Below are positions 1-10,400 of a DNA stretch of 18,205 nt, in pieces; within the stretch, counting starts at the first letter, position 1, and the number at the start of each line of letters is the position of its first letter. This stretch comes from Bordetella parapertussis (GTDB lineage Bacteria; Pseudomonadota; Gammaproteobacteria; Burkholderiales; Burkholderiaceae_C). The notes beneath the pieces were generated by a model. That model worked only from the letters and a program-made list of their open reading frames with translations. It ran no database searches and was not told where the DNA came from. The stretch covers positions 1-18,205 of the forward strand of contig CAMDIP010000009.1 in NCBI GenBank assembly GCA_945899335.1, in the 5' to 3' direction. A program made the translations under genes and the position numbers.

Positions 1-674
1 CGCAGCATATTGCCCACTTGCTGGCGTTGTAAGCCGTCTTGGCTGCCGCACAAAGTACAAGGGATGATGGGAAATGCGCGGTGCGCGGCCCAACGTTCTA
101 AATCGCGCTCGGCCACAAAAGCCAAGGGCCGAATCACGATGTGATGTCCTGCGTCACTGACCAATTTGGGCGGCATGCTTTTCAACTTACCCGCGAAAAA
201 CATGTTCAGGAAAAAGGTTTGCAAGATGTCATCGCGGTGATGGCCTAGCGCAATTTTGGTTGCACCAATTTCATCGGCAACGCGGTACAAAATGCCTCGG
301 CGCAACCTGCTGCACAGGCTGCACATGGTTTTGCCTTCGGGAATTTTGCTTTTGACGATGGAGTAAGTGTCTTGGGTTTCAATGCGAAAAGGCACGCCCA
401 GGGTGCTGAGGTAGTCGGGCAGCACATGGGCTGGAAAGCCCGGTTGTTTTTGGTCAAGGTTGACCGCGATGATGTCAAAGTGAATGGGTGCGCGGGCTTT
501 AAGTTTGAGCAAAATGTCGAGCATGCCGTAACTGTCTTTGCCGCCCGACATGCACACCATTACTCTGTCGCCTTCTTCAATCATGTTGTATTGAACAATG
601 GCTTCGCCAACCTGTCGGCACAGGCGTTTTTCCAGCTTTTGGGTTTCGCGTTCAATTTGCATGGTGTTCACCAT
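1..674 (-). CDS. ttcA: tRNA 2-thiocytidine(32) synthetase TtcA (C-terminus cut by window edge)
   Basis: TtcA is a cytoplasmic iron-sulfur enzyme that activates C32 of certain tRNAs with ATP and replaces its oxygen with sulfur. Reading the minus strand from the ATG at 674 gives 224 codons before the window ends. Visible are the PP-loop SGGKDS (residues 43-48), the CSLC pair (Cys118, Cys121) and a later [10 protein letters not shown] (Cys206, Cys209). This matches the family pattern in which the two cysteines of CxxC and one later cysteine hold a 4Fe-4S cluster. The N-terminal helix [11 protein letters not shown] is also typical. The ATG at 674 overlaps the folB stop by 7 bases, suggesting translational coupling; a second in-frame ATG at 662 is possible. 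Only the C-terminal part is missing. Identity is secure; the exact start is slightly uncertain. Confidence 0.95.
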   Translation of the reverse strand, partial: MVNTMQIERETQKLEKRLCRQVGEAIVQYNMIEEGDRVMVCMSGGKDSYGMLDILLKLKARAPIHFDIIAVNLDQKQPGFPAHVLPDYLSTLGVPFRIETQDTYSIVKSKIPEGKTMCSLCSRLRRGILYRVADEIGATKIALGHHRDDILQTFFLNMFFAGKLKSMPPKLVSDAGHHIVIRPLAFVAERDLERWAAHRAFPIIPCTLCGSQDGLQRQQVGNML

Positions 675-1036
675 GATCCCGCCTCCATGCAGATAGCGAC
701 TTCGCAGTCGTCAAAAATTTCGAGTTTGGTGATTTTCACCCGTACCGCCTTCACCCCTTGCAACTGCATCAAGCGGTGGCAGAGTTTGCCAATCATGGTC
801 TCTAGCAAGCTGACATGCTGAGCGGTGCATTCATCGATGATGATTTGGCGCACCTTGCGGTAGTCCAGTACCCGCGATATTTCGTCTGCTTCAGGCAAAA
901 GGGGTTGCTGCCCCAAGCTGAGTTCGGCGTCCACCTGAATAGGTTGGGGCGCTTTTTTCTCATGCGCCAAAATGCCTAGGTCAGCATTAAATCGCAGGCC
1001 GCTTAAAGTGAGAATTTGGTTGCCATTGGAATTCAT
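668..1036 (-). CDS. folB: Dihydroneopterin aldolase FolB
   Basis: FolB cleaves 7,8-dihydroneopterin to 6-hydroxymethyl-dihydropterin and glycolaldehyde in folate synthesis, in the cytoplasm, as a multimer built of tunnelling-fold subunits. The 122-residue protein has the family's usual length and pattern: [15 protein letters not shown] near the N-terminus with Glu26 at the place of the pterin-anchoring or catalytic glutamate region, DYRKV (58-62), HVSLLE (74-79) carrying the conserved LLE, and VRVKITK near residue 100 holding the expected lysine. It lies 7 bases after the reductase gene and overlaps ttcA by 7 bases, so the three genes are probably one transcript. No good ribosome-binding site is seen before the ATG, which fits coupling to the upstream gene. 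Related aldolases of the FolX type act on the triphosphate or on monapterin, and the sequence alone does not exclude a broader substrate range. Confidence 0.9.
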   Translation of the reverse strand: MNSNGNQILTLSGLRFNADLGILAHEKKAPQPIQVDAELSLGQQPLLPEADEISRVLDYRKVRQIIIDECTAQHVSLLETMIGKLCHRLMQLQGVKAVRVKITKLEIFDDCEVAICMEAGSW

Positions 1037-1043
1037 AGGGTTC

Positions 1044-1820
1044 TTACATCAGCGAAAAATCGTGCTCAAATTTCATCAAGTGCTGTCCACCATCCACCAA
1101 CAAGCTGGTGCCAGTGACAGAAGAATTGGTCAAGGCAAACAACACCGTGGCCACCACATCCGCCACGCTGGAGGAGCGCCCCAAGGGGGAGAGTTGGTGC
1201 AGCTCCTCAAACTTTTCATCGCTCAGGGAGTGGCTGGTCAAGGTCAGACCGGGCGCCACGCCCACCACCCGTAGCTGAGGTGCCAAGGCTTGTGCCAGCA
1301 TGGTGGTGGCGGCTTGCAAAGCAGCTTTGGAAAGGGTGTAGCTGAAAAAATCGGGGTTGTAGTTCCAAAGTTTTTGGTCGAGCATGTTCACCACCACACC
1401 GCTGCTTTGACGCTGTTTCACATGGGCGTGGAGCATTTGTGCCAAGACGATCGCCGCTCCTGTGTTGCTGCGCAAATGCTGCTCCATGGGCGTAAAGCCG
1501 AAATTCTCGGCGCTGTCGTGTTCAAAAAGTGCAGCGCTGTTGACCAACGCATCCAATTGCCCCATGTGCTGCTGTGCCGATTCAAACAACTGGCGTACCT
1601 GTGCTTCGTCGCTCAAGTCAGCGCAAAAAACGCTTGCGCCTGCGGTCAGTGCAGCACAGTCGTTAGCTGTTTGTTGGGCCTCTTGCGCTGAGTGCCTGTA
1701 ATGCACGGCCACACGCCAGCCAGCCTGTGCCAGCCCCAAGGCGATGGCGCGGCCCAAGCGCTTGCCCGCGCCGGTGACCAGCACAGCAGGCGAGGAGGCG
1801 ATAAGGGGTACAAAGGGCAT
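1044..1820 (-). CDS. PTR1/FolM-like pteridine reductase (short-chain dehydrogenase family)
   Basis: A 258-residue short-chain dehydrogenase/reductase, cytoplasmic, probably NADPH-dependent. The nucleotide-binding motif VTGAGKRLG (15-23) has the KRLG form seen in pteridine reductases, followed by AVHYRHSAQEA, which resembles the NADPH-phosphate-binding stretch of PTR1. The catalytic residues are Asp148, Tyr161 and Lys165 with the spacing Asp-13-Tyr-4-Lys, as in the Asp-Tyr-Lys triad of PTR1, rather than the usual Ser-Tyr-Lys. VNSAALF takes the place of the common NNAG. Lying directly before folB, it probably reduces dihydropterin or dihydrofolate substrates, like FolM (dihydromonapterin reductase); the exact substrate is inference. 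I chose the ATG at 1820; a TTG at 1829 would add three residues. The start shares a CATG with the divergent methyltransferase, so its promoter must lie in that gene's 5' part. Confidence 0.82.
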   Translation of the reverse strand: MPFVPLIASSPAVLVTGAGKRLGRAIALGLAQAGWRVAVHYRHSAQEAQQTANDCAALTAGASVFCADLSDEAQVRQLFESAQQHMGQLDALVNSAALFEHDSAENFGFTPMEQHLRSNTGAAIVLAQMLHAHVKQRQSSGVVVNMLDQKLWNYNPDFFSYTLSKAALQAATTMLAQALAPQLRVVGVAPGLTLTSHSLSDEKFEELHQLSPLGRSSSVADVVATVLFALTNSSVTGTSLLVDGGQHLMKFEHDFSLM

Positions 1821-2937
1821 GGACGACAATCAATCTATGGAAACACAGGCAAAGAGTTTAGCGACTGCTTTAAAGGCGTTGATACAAGCGCGATTGGCCG
1901 CAGATGGCGGATGGTTAGCCTTTGACCGATTCATGGCGCTGGCTTTGTATGCGCCTGGCTTGGGTTACTACGCTGCAGGCCAAGGTCAGATCGGTCGTAT
2001 GCCGGCACAAGGCAGCGATTTTGTCACTGCGCCTGAAATTTCCTCGTATTTTGGCAAGGCCTTGGCAAGCAGCGTGGCCGAGGCTTTGGCGCACACCCAC
2101 ACCAACGCGGTGTTGGAGTTTGGGGCAGGCAACGGCACGCTGGCCGTGCAATTGTTAGAGGCTTTGGGCGATGCAGTGCAAAGCTACACCATCGTCGAGG
2201 TGTCTGGCGCTTTGCGTGAACGCCAAGCCCAAACGCTTGCTGCTTTTGGTTCGCGTGTGCAGTGGGTGAGTGAATTGCCTGACAGCATCAACGCCGTGGT
2301 GGTTGGTAACGAGGTACTCGATGCCATGCCGGTGCATCTTTTGCAGCGCACAGCGGGTGTGTGGCATGAGCGAGGTGTGGTGTGGGACGAGGCGTCATGC
2401 GCTTTTGTTTGGCAAGACCGCGTCACTAATTTGCGCCCACCGATGGACATTGAAGGCGCACACGATTACCTGACCGAAATTCATCCTCAAGCGCTGGCTT
2501 TTATTCGCAGTGTGGGCGAGCGCCTGCAACGCGGCGCGATGTTCTTGATCGACTATGGATTTCCCGAGGCCGAGTATTACCATGCACAGCGTCATATGGG
2601 CACACTGATGTGCCACCAAGCGCACCGCAGCGATGGCGATCCTTTGCAAAGTATTGGGTTGAAAGACATCACCGCCCATGTTGATTTCACCGGCGTGGCA
2701 GTGGCCGCGCAAGACGTGGGTTTGGCAGTGTTGGGCTACACCAGCCAAGCGCATTTTTTGCTCAACAATGGTTTGTTGGACTTACTGGAAAACGCAACTG
2801 TGGCAGACAGGGCCATGGCACAAAAACTCATCACCGAGCACGAGATGGGGGAGTTGTTCAAAGTCATCGCCTTGGGCCGGGGCAATGCTTGGCAGCCCTT
2901 GGGTTTTGTGCAAGGTGATAGAACACACAGGTTATAG
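1819..2937 (+). CDS. MidA/NDUFAF7-family SAM-dependent methyltransferase (DUF185)
   Basis: A 372-residue protein of the MidA/NDUFAF7 family (COG1565). The mitochondrial member methylates an arginine of a complex I subunit during assembly; the bacterial substrate is not established. Visible features are LALYAPGLGYYAAG (41-54), the family hallmark GSDFVTAPEIS (65-75) and the SAM-binding loop VLEFGAGNGTL (98-108), followed by GNEVLDAMPVHL and the later IDYGFPEAEYYH. Length is normal for the family. Two starts compete: ATG at 1819, preceded by AAGGGG about 10 bases upstream, and ATG at 1837 without a visible Shine-Dalgarno sequence; I prefer 1819. It is the first gene of the plus-strand run that continues into the efflux genes, and the next gene begins 4 bases after its stop. 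A link to respiratory complex I is interesting because an NDUFA9-like gene lies at 13211-14104, but this may be chance. Confidence 0.88.
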   Translation: MDDNQSMETQAKSLATALKALIQARLAADGGWLAFDRFMALALYAPGLGYYAAGQGQIGRMPAQGSDFVTAPEISSYFGKALASSVAEALAHTHTNAVLEFGAGNGTLAVQLLEALGDAVQSYTIVEVSGALRERQAQTLAAFGSRVQWVSELPDSINAVVVGNEVLDAMPVHLLQRTAGVWHERGVVWDEASCAFVWQDRVTNLRPPMDIEGAHDYLTEIHPQALAFIRSVGERLQRGAMFLIDYGFPEAEYYHAQRHMGTLMCHQAHRSDGDPLQSIGLKDITAHVDFTGVAVAAQDVGLAVLGYTSQAHFLLNNGLLDLLENATVADRAMAQKLITEHEMGELFKVIALGRGNAWQPLGFVQGDRTHRL

Positions 2938-2941
2938 ACAT

Positions 2942-3136
2942 ATGTTTCGTTGGTTGATTGTTGTTTTCTTGGCCTTGATGCTGATCCAAGGTATCACGCC
3001 GTGGTTGGAAAAGCTCGGCTTTGGTCGCTTGCCTGGCGACTTGCGTTTTCGCTTGTTTGGCCGCGAGATCTTTCTCCCTTTGACCACCACCATCATCCTC
3101 AGCATGGTGTGCGCAGGTTTGTCACGACTGCTCTAG
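2942..3136 (+). CDS. DUF2905 small membrane protein
   Basis: A 64-residue protein with two predicted membrane helices (about residues 4-20 and 44-61) separated by a short loop carrying GFGRLPGDLRFRLFGREIFLP. The GRLPGD motif and the two-helix plan are characteristic of the DUF2905 family, whose function is unknown. The ATG at 2942 begins 4 bases after the stop of the methyltransferase gene, so the two are very likely co-transcribed. The efflux adaptor gene starts 28 bases downstream. There is no obvious defect, and length is normal for the family. The cellular location would be the inner membrane. I cannot propose a role from the sequence. Confidence 0.85.
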   Translation: MFRWLIVVFLALMLIQGITPWLEKLGFGRLPGDLRFRLFGREIFLPLTTTIILSMVCAGLSRLL

Positions 3137-3164
3137 GGACTTATTCGGCAGGTAACATGAACCC

Positions 3165-4400
3165 ATGGATAAGCCGTTCAACCCATTCAACTCAATCTCA
3201 CACAGCCAATCTGGCTTGGTCAAGTGGGTTTTGCTGTCACTTTTGGTCGTAGCCGCATTTGCGCTTACTTGGTTTTACCCCGACATCAAAAACAAATTAA
3301 GTCCGGCCACAAGTGGTGAGGATATGGCTGGCAAAAAACCGCCTGGTGCCCGTCCAGGCAAAGGCGGTGGTGAAGGCTCGCGCAGCACGCCTGTGAGTGT
3401 GGGTGAGGTGCGCCTCATGGATATTCGCTATAGCGTGCAAGCGGCGGGCACTTTGGTCGCGCTCAACACTGCCGTGGTCCGCGCCAAAGTGGATGGTGAA
3501 CTCAAAGCCTTGCGTTTCACAGAAGGACAGCTGGTGCAAGCTGGACAGGTGCTGGCTGAGATTGATGCCCGACCTTTTGAAGCGCAACTCAACCAAGCCC
3601 AAGGACAGTTCGCCCGAGATGCCGCACTCATGAAAAATGCGGAGTTGGATTTGCAGCGCTACCAAGACTTGCTCAGCAAGGACGCTATTGCGCGTCAGCA
3701 GGTAGAAACACAAGCCGCTTTGGTGCGTCAATTGCAAGGCACGGTGCAAGCCGATCAAGCGCAAATCGACATGGCAAAGCTGCAGCTTTCCTACACCCGT
3801 GTCACCGCTCCCATCAACGGACGGCTGGGCTTGAAGCAAGTCGAGTTGGGCAGTTTGGTGCGCTCTAGCGATCCCAATGGCTTGGTCAACATCACGCAAA
3901 CCCAGCCCATGTCGGTGGTGTTTTCTGTCCCTGAGATGCATGTCCCTTTGATCATGCGCAAATTGAAAGCGGGCCAAGCCTTGCCCGTCGAAGCTTGGGA
4001 TCGCGACCAAAAAATACGGCTTGCCCAAGGGCGGGTCAGCACCACCGACAACGCCATCGATGTGGCCACCAGCACCTTGCGTTTGAAAGCCACTTTGGAC
4101 AACCGCGACGGCAGTTTGTTTCCCAATCAATTTGCCAATATCCGTTTGCAGCTCGACACTTTGAAAAATATGGTGGCGGTTCCTGTACAAGCGGTGCAAC
4201 GCGGCGCGGCAGGCACCTTTGTGTATGTGGTTCAAGCCGACAACACCGTGCATGTGCAAACCGTGCAACTGGAGGCGGTTGAGGGCGATTGGCAGGCTGT
4301 GAAAGCGGACCTCAAAGCTGGTCAACAAGTCGTCACCGATGGCGCTGACCGTTTGCGCAGCGGCAGTGGGGTGGAGGTGGTGAAAGCGCGCAAACCATGA
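3165..4400 (+). CDS. mdtA: RND efflux periplasmic adaptor, MdtA-like
   Basis: A 411-residue membrane-fusion protein that would bridge the inner-membrane RND pump and the outer-membrane channel. An N-terminal membrane anchor (about residues 18-38) is followed by a Gly/Lys/Pro-rich linker (to about 75), then beta-barrel strand VSVGEVR, the first lipoyl half ([31 protein letters not shown], about 104-134), an alpha-hairpin rich in Gln/Ala (about 138-200), the second lipoyl half [13 protein letters not shown], and the barrel and membrane-proximal domains ending near a [16 protein letters not shown] stretch typical of MdtA/AcrA proteins. No lipobox cysteine is seen, so it is probably anchored by the helix. 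An AGG lies in the 28-base gap before the ATG. The stop overlaps the start of the next gene by ATGA. It matches MdtA better than AcrA because two RND genes follow. The substrate is unknown. Confidence 0.92.
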   Translation: MDKPFNPFNSISHSQSGLVKWVLLSLLVVAAFALTWFYPDIKNKLSPATSGEDMAGKKPPGARPGKGGGEGSRSTPVSVGEVRLMDIRYSVQAAGTLVALNTAVVRAKVDGELKALRFTEGQLVQAGQVLAEIDARPFEAQLNQAQGQFARDAALMKNAELDLQRYQDLLSKDAIARQQVETQAALVRQLQGTVQADQAQIDMAKLQLSYTRVTAPINGRLGLKQVELGSLVRSSDPNGLVNITQTQPMSVVFSVPEMHVPLIMRKLKAGQALPVEAWDRDQKIRLAQGRVSTTDNAIDVATSTLRLKATLDNRDGSLFPNQFANIRLQLDTLKNMVAVPVQAVQRGAAGTFVYVVQADNTVHVQTVQLEAVEGDWQAVKADLKAGQQVVTDGADRLRSGSGVEVVKARKP

Positions 4401-7400
4401 ATCTGTCGCGGCTGTTTATTTTGCGGCCGGTGGCCACTTCGCTAACGATGTTGGCGTTGTTGTTGTGTGGGACTTTGGCCTACCGTTTTTTGCCGGTGGC
4501 TTCATTGCCGCAAATTGATTACCCCACGGTTCAGGTCAACACCCTGTACCCAGGCGCGAGCCCCGAGGTGATGACTGCAACCGTCACCGCTCCATTGGAG
4601 CGGCAACTCGGGCAAATGCCAGGCTTGGACCAAATGACCTCGGTCAGTTCGGGCGGCGCCTCGGTCATCACTTTGCGTTTCTCGTTGAAGTTGCCTTTGG
4701 ATGTGGCCGAGCAACAGGTGCAAGCCGCCATCAATGCAGCCATCGGTGTGCTGCCCGCAGACTTGCCCATGCCACCGGCCTACAGCAAGGTCAACCCAGC
4801 GGATGCGCCGGTATTGACCTTGGCCATCAGCTCGCCCTCGCTGCCCATCACCCGTGTGCACGACATGGTGGAAAACCGCTTGGCCATGCGTTTGTCGCAA
4901 GTCGCTGGCGTGGGCTTGGTCAGTATCGCGGGCGCCCAGCGCCCCTCGGTGCGGGTGCAGGTCAACAGCCAAGCTTTGAGCGCTGCGGGTTTTTCGCTAG
5001 AAGACGTCCGCACTGCCATCAACCAAGCCAATGTGAGCATGGCCAAGGGCAGTTTGGATGGCCCTGCCCGTGCCTCTAGCTTGGATGCGAACGACCAGAT
5101 GCAGTCCTCGCAAGACTATGCCAACTTGGTGTTGGCTTATAAAAACGGCAACCCTTTGCGATTGCGCGATGTGGCCACCATCAAGGATGCGCCTGAGAAC
5201 AGTCGTTTGTTGGCCTGGGCCAATACGCAGCCTGCCATTGTTTTGAATATCCAGCGTCAACCGGGTGCGAATGTGATTGACACTGTGCAAAGGGTGCAGG
5301 CCTTACTTCCCGCTTTACGCGCGGCTTTGCCAGCCAGTTTGGATGTACAGGTGATGACCGACCGCACCACCACCATTCGGGCCTCGGTGCGGGACGTGCA
5401 ATTCGAGTTACTGTTGTCGATGGCCTTGGTGGTCATGGTGATACTTGTATTTCTGCGCAGTGCATCAGCCACCTTGATTCCTGCAGTGGTTGTGCCTTTG
5501 TCGCTGGTGGGTACTTTTGCGGTCATGTACTTGGCAGGTTTTTCAGTCAACAACCTCACCTTGATGGCGCTGACGGTAGCCACAGGTTTTGTGGTGGATG
5601 ACGCCATCGTCATGATTGAAAACATTGCCCGTTTTTTACAAGACCCAGCGCAACCGCGAACACCTGTGCAAGCGGCCATCGAGGGCGCACAGCAAATTGG
5701 TTTCACCATTGTGTCGCTGACTTTTTCTCTTATTGCTGTGCTGATTCCCTTGTTGTTCATGGGCGATGTGGTGGGGCGCTTGTTCCATGAATTTGCTATC
5801 ACCTTGGCTGTGGCGATTTTGATTTCAGCCTTCGTCTCTTTGACCCTCACCCCCATGCTGTGCGCCCATGTGCTGCAGGCACAAAAAAACGACCAAAACA
5901 CGTTGGACTCGGGAGACTGGTTAAAGCACTTGATTGCTGTTTATGGCCGTGGTTTGAATTGGGTGCTGGACCGACCAGCGGCCACGCTGGCCTCATTTGC
6001 TTTGACGGTGGTGTTGACCGTGGCCGCTTACCTCATCAGCCCCAAGGGGTTTTTCCCTTTGCAAGACACGGGTGCGGTGCAAGTCATCACCGAGGCTACG
6101 CAGTCGACCTCGTTTGAGGCGATGTCCGAGCGGCAACAGGCTTTGGGGCGCTTGCTGCTGCAAGACCCTGCGGTGCAAAGCCTTAGCTCCTTCATTGGTG
6201 TGGATGGTCCCAATGCCAGTTTGAATGCGGGGCGCATGACCTTGAATTTGGTGCCCAAGGCGCAGCGTCCCGAAGGATTGCCAGCCACCTTAGAGCGTCT
6301 GGCATTGCTTTCTCGAGAAGTTTCTGGCTTGCAGGTGTATTTGCAACCCCTGCAAGATTTAAGTTTGGAAGACCGAGTGACTCGTAACCCGTTTCGATTT
6401 TTGCTCAGCGGCCCCGATGGCGAGGCTCTGGGCTATTGGTCTAAGCGCCTGCAAGAGCGTTTGCGCCTAGACCCCGCACTGGCCGATGTGGCAAGCGATT
6501 ACCAAGACCAAGGCTTGCAAGCCTATGTGCGCATAGACCGCGAGGCTGCAGCTCGGTTGGGCGTGACCGTCTTGGCCATCGACAACGCGCTTTACAACGC
6601 ATTTGGCCAACGCTTGGTGTCCACCATCTTCACCCAAAGCAACCAGTACCGTGTGGTGTTAGAGGTGCAAGACCAAGACCGCATAGGGCCTGCTGCTTTG
6701 TCATTGTTGCGGGTGCCATCAGTCAATGGGTCTCAAGTGCCCTTGAGCAGTGTGGCCAAGGTCGAGGAGCGCGCAGCATTGCTCAGCATCTTGCATGTGG
6801 CACAGTTTCCCGCCGTCACTTTGTCGTTCAAGCCTGCCGCAAGTGCTTCGCTGGGTGAGGCGGTGCAAGCCATAGATGGGCATTGGCAAGCCATGCGCGC
6901 AGAAGAAGATGTTCCCCCATCTGTGGAGACGCGTTTTGAAGGGGCTGCTTTGGCCTTCAAAGCCTCCTTGCTCAACAGCCTGTGGTTGGTGTTGGCGGCA
7001 GTGGTCACCATGTACATCGTCTTGGGTGTGCTGTATGAGAGCTATGTCCACCCCATCACGATTTTGTCGACCTTGCCTTCTGCGGCCTTGGGCGCTTTGT
7101 TGGCTTTGTTGGCTGCGCGCATCGAGTTGGGGCTGATCGCCGTCATCGGCATTGTCTTGTTGATTGGCATTGTGAAGAAGAACGCCATCATGATGATTGA
7201 CTTTGCGCTGGATGCGCAGCGTCGCCAAGGCATGCCGCCGCGCGAAGCCATCACCCAAGCCTGTTTGTTGCGCTTTCGTCCAATTTTGATGACCACCTTG
7301 TGTGCATTGCTGGGTGCCTTGCCGCTGATGCTGGGCAGCGGCGTTGGCAGTGAGTTGCGCCACCCCTTGGGTGTGACCTTGGTGGGAGGCTTGATTTTGA

Positions 7401-7483
7401 GTCAGTGGTTGACCTTGTTCACCACACCCGTGATTTACCTGCAACTCGATGCGTGGGGAAAGCGGCGGGGTTCAGCTCGATGA
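4397..7483 (+). CDS. mdtB: RND efflux permease, MdtB-like
   Basis: A 1028-residue inner-membrane proton/drug antiporter subunit of the hydrophobic-amphiphilic RND family. It shows a first membrane helix near residues 10-28, a large periplasmic loop, a helix cluster around residues 335-490, a second periplasmic loop and a final helix cluster from about 860. The proton-relay aspartates are present in transmembrane helix 4 ([14 protein letters not shown], Asp401 and Asp402), and the matching lysine lies in helix 10 ([13 protein letters not shown], Lys927/Lys928). The opening [21 protein letters not shown] and the motif [24 protein letters not shown] are typical. Start and stop overlap the neighbours by ATGA (4397-4400 and 7480-7483), implying coupled translation. 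Together with the next gene it resembles the MdtB-MdtC heteromeric pump. Assignment as the MdtB rather than MdtC partner rests on gene order and is less sure than the family. Confidence 0.92.
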   Translation: MNLSRLFILRPVATSLTMLALLLCGTLAYRFLPVASLPQIDYPTVQVNTLYPGASPEVMTATVTAPLERQLGQMPGLDQMTSVSSGGASVITLRFSLKLPLDVAEQQVQAAINAAIGVLPADLPMPPAYSKVNPADAPVLTLAISSPSLPITRVHDMVENRLAMRLSQVAGVGLVSIAGAQRPSVRVQVNSQALSAAGFSLEDVRTAINQANVSMAKGSLDGPARASSLDANDQMQSSQDYANLVLAYKNGNPLRLRDVATIKDAPENSRLLAWANTQPAIVLNIQRQPGANVIDTVQRVQALLPALRAALPASLDVQVMTDRTTTIRASVRDVQFELLLSMALVVMVILVFLRSASATLIPAVVVPLSLVGTFAVMYLAGFSVNNLTLMALTVATGFVVDDAIVMIENIARFLQDPAQPRTPVQAAIEGAQQIGFTIVSLTFSLIAVLIPLLFMGDVVGRLFHEFAITLAVAILISAFVSLTLTPMLCAHVLQAQKNDQNTLDSGDWLKHLIAVYGRGLNWVLDRPAATLASFALTVVLTVAAYLISPKGFFPLQDTGAVQVITEATQSTSFEAMSERQQALGRLLLQDPAVQSLSSFIGVDGPNASLNAGRMTLNLVPKAQRPEGLPATLERLALLSREVSGLQVYLQPLQDLSLEDRVTRNPFRFLLSGPDGEALGYWSKRLQERLRLDPALADVASDYQDQGLQAYVRIDREAAARLGVTVLAIDNALYNAFGQRLVSTIFTQSNQYRVVLEVQDQDRIGPAALSLLRVPSVNGSQVPLSSVAKVEERAALLSILHVAQFPAVTLSFKPAASASLGEAVQAIDGHWQAMRAEEDVPPSVETRFEGAALAFKASLLNSLWLVLAAVVTMYIVLGVLYESYVHPITILSTLPSAALGALLALLAARIELGLIAVIGIVLLIGIVKKNAIMMIDFALDAQRRQGMPPREAITQACLLRFRPILMTTLCALLGALPLMLGSGVGSELRHPLGVTLVGGLILSQWLTLFTTPVIYLQLDAWGKRRGSAR

Positions 7484-10400
7484 ACATGTCTGCGCCCTTC
7501 ATCGCCAGACCCGTGGCCACCACTTTGCTAAGCCTTGGCCTGGCCTTGGCGGGTGCATTGGCTTATGTGCAGTTGCCGGTGGCACCATTGCCACAGGTAG
7601 ATTTCCCCACCATCTCGGTGCAGGCCAATTTGCCTGGTGCCAGTCCCGAGACCATGGCAGCCACCGTGGCCACGCCTCTTGAGCGGGTCTTGGGAAATAT
7701 TGCAGGCGTGACCGAAATGACTTCCAGTTCTTCACAGGGCAGCACACGCGTCACCCTGCAGTTTGAACTCGATCGCAATATCAACGGCGCTGCACGTGAA
7801 GTGCAAGCGGCCATCAACACCGCCCAGCCCTTGCTGCCAACCGGTATGCCCAGCCGGCCCACCTACAAAAAGGTCAACCCTGCAGACAGCCCGATGCTGG
7901 TTTTGGCCTTGACCTCAGACACTTACACACGCGGCCAGATGTACGACATGGCCTCCACCACTTTGGCCCAGCGCTTGGCGCAAGTTGATGGTGTGGGGCA
8001 GGTCACCATTGGCGGCGGTGCTTTGCCCGCGGTTCGCATAGCGCTAGACCCCCACAAACTCAGTGCTGCTGGCATTTCTCTGGAGATGGTTCGCCAAGCG
8101 GTGGTGGCCAACAACGCCCATCGCCCTAAAGGCGTGGTGGAGGACGAAGCCCAAGCGTGGCAAATCGAAGCCAATGACCAAGCGCGCACTGCGCAAGACT
8201 ATGCCCCTTTGATATTGCGTTATGTGAACGGTCAGGCTTTGCGTTTGCAAGATGTGGCGCAGGTGCAGGACTCTGTACAGGATGTGCGCACCGACGGCGT
8301 GTCCCAAGGTCAACCCGCTGTGCTGTTGGTGTTGAACCTTCAACCGGGCGGCAATGTGATCGAGACCGTTGACAGGGTGCGTAGCATCTTGCCCATGTTG
8401 GAGGCAGGTTTGCCAGCGGCTGTGCAGATGGCGGTGGTGTTGGACCGTTCACCTACCGTACGGGCTTCTTTGCTGGAGATCCAAAAGTCGTTGGTGCTGT
8501 CCATGGCATTGGTGATTTTGGTGGTGGCCTTGTTTTTAAAGCGTTGGCAAACCGCACTCATTCCTGCTGTTGCGTTGCCGTTGTCGTTGGCGGGCACTTG
8601 TGTGGTGATGTACCTCATGGGTTTGAGTTTGAACAACCTCACGCTGATGGCTTTGACCATCGCCACCGGCTTTGTGGTGGATGACGCGATCGTGGTTTTG
8701 GAGAACATCACCCGACAGCGCGAGCGTGGTGTGCCTTTGCTGCAAGCCTGTTTGCAGGGTTCACGCGACATTGGGTTTACGGTGGTTGCCATCAGCATTT
8801 CTTTGGTGGCGGTGTTCATCCCCATTTTGTTCATGGGCGGCATGTTGGGCCGATTGTTTCGTGAATTTGCGGTGGTGATGACAGCCGCCATCATGGTGTC
8901 GATGCTGGTGTCTTTGACCACCACGCCCATGATGTGTGCTGCCCTGTTACCTCGGCAGCTTAGCCAACCACGCAGACCGCGGCGTAGCAAATGGTTACGC
9001 ATTTACAAACATGGCTTGGCTTGGGCATTGCGCCACCCATGGCTGATGTGGTTGGTGTTGGTTGCGGCCATCGCCCTCAATGTCACCCTGTACCGCGCTA
9101 TTCCCAAGGGCTTTTTCCCACAACAAGACACTGGCCGCATCAACGGCTTTATACGTGCGGACCAAAGTTCTTCGTTTCAGGCCATGCAGCAGCGCTTGCA
9201 CACCATGCTTGCCATCGTGCAGGCCGATCCCGCGGTAGAGACGGTGACGGGTTTCACTGGCGAAGGGCAACGCAATGCCGCCCGCATGTTCTTGACGCTC
9301 AAGCCGCGCGATCAGCGCGACGCCAGTGCTGAACAGGTGGTGGCACGATTGCGCAAGCAACTGTCCAAGGAGGCTGGCGCACGGTTGTTTTTGACGCCAG
9401 TGCAAGACATTCGCGTCGGTGGACGGGTATCGAACTCCGAGTACGAATTCAGCATCAAAGCCGATGACTTGTCGCAGTTGCGTGAATGGGAGCCCAAGTT
9501 GCGCCGTGCCTTGGCCAAACTCAAAGAATTGGAAGACGTCAGCAGTGACTTTGAAGAGCGCGGCTTGCAAACCTCGGTGGTGATAGACCGCGACGCGGCA
9601 GCCCGTCTGGGTTTGTCGGTACGCGCCATTGACACGGTGCTCAGCAATGGTTTCAGCCAACGACAAATTGGGGTAATTTACAACCCACTGAACCAATACC
9701 GCGTGGTGATGGAACTCGCCCCACCGTATTTGCAAAATGCAGAGGCTTTACAGCGTTTGCAGTTTATCAATGACCGTGGCCAAGCTGTGCCCTTCAGCAG
9801 TTTTGCGCGTATAGAACTCACCAACACGGCGTTGTCGGTGTCGCATGAAGGCGGTGTACCGTCAGACACCTTCAGCTTCAGTTTGGCCCCAGGCGTGTCG
9901 CTGTCGCAAGCCACACAGGCCATCAATGCCACAGTAGCTGAACTCAATTTGCCAGTATCTGTACGTGGCAGTTTTGCAGGCACCGCCAACGCGTTTCAGC
10001 GCTCCTTGGAAACCCAGCCTTTGTTGATACTGTCTGCCTTGCTGACCTTGTACTTGGTCTTGGGGATACTGTATGAAAACCTGTTGCACCCGCTCACCAT
10101 ACTGTCCACCTTGCCATCCGCCGGACTGGGTGCATTGCTGACCCTGATGGCCATGGGCACCGAGTTCAGCATCATTGCCATGATTGGTGTGATCTTGCTG
10201 ATTGGTATCGTGAAAAAAAATGCCATCTTGATGATTGACTTTGCCCTGCAAAAACAGCGCCTTGGACGCAGCCCTGCCCAAGCGATTTACCTTTCAGCGC
10301 AGCAGCGCTTACGTCCCATTCTCATGACCACGGCTGCGGCCATGTTGGGCGCCATTCCCTTGGCCTTGGCCTATGGCGTGGGAGCAGAGTTGCGCCAACC

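Noticed and set aside
3297..4328. A 343-codon open frame antisense to the adaptor gene
   Set aside because: It is His- and Gln-rich, lacks any domain, and lies opposite a clear MdtA-like gene. Long antisense frames are expected from the codon bias of this DNA.
6719..7444. A 241-codon minus-strand frame inside mdtB
   Set aside because: Gln/His-rich shadow of a conserved RND coding region, with no start signal or recognisable fold.
7405..7479. Longer N-terminus for the MdtC-like permease
   Set aside because: The 25 extra codons overlap the end of mdtB, do not look like an RND N-terminus, and the ATGA overlap start at 7480 gives the family's normal first helix.
8995..9735. A 246-codon minus-strand frame inside mdtC
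   Set aside because: Opposite a conserved permease domain, with no recognisable motif; treated as a shadow.
10213..10221. A-run (AAAAAAAAT) in mdtC as a programmed frameshift site
   Set aside because: It encodes the conserved Lys-Lys-Asn of helix 10, and the full-length frame is needed for a working pump. No downstream structure or alternative product was evident.
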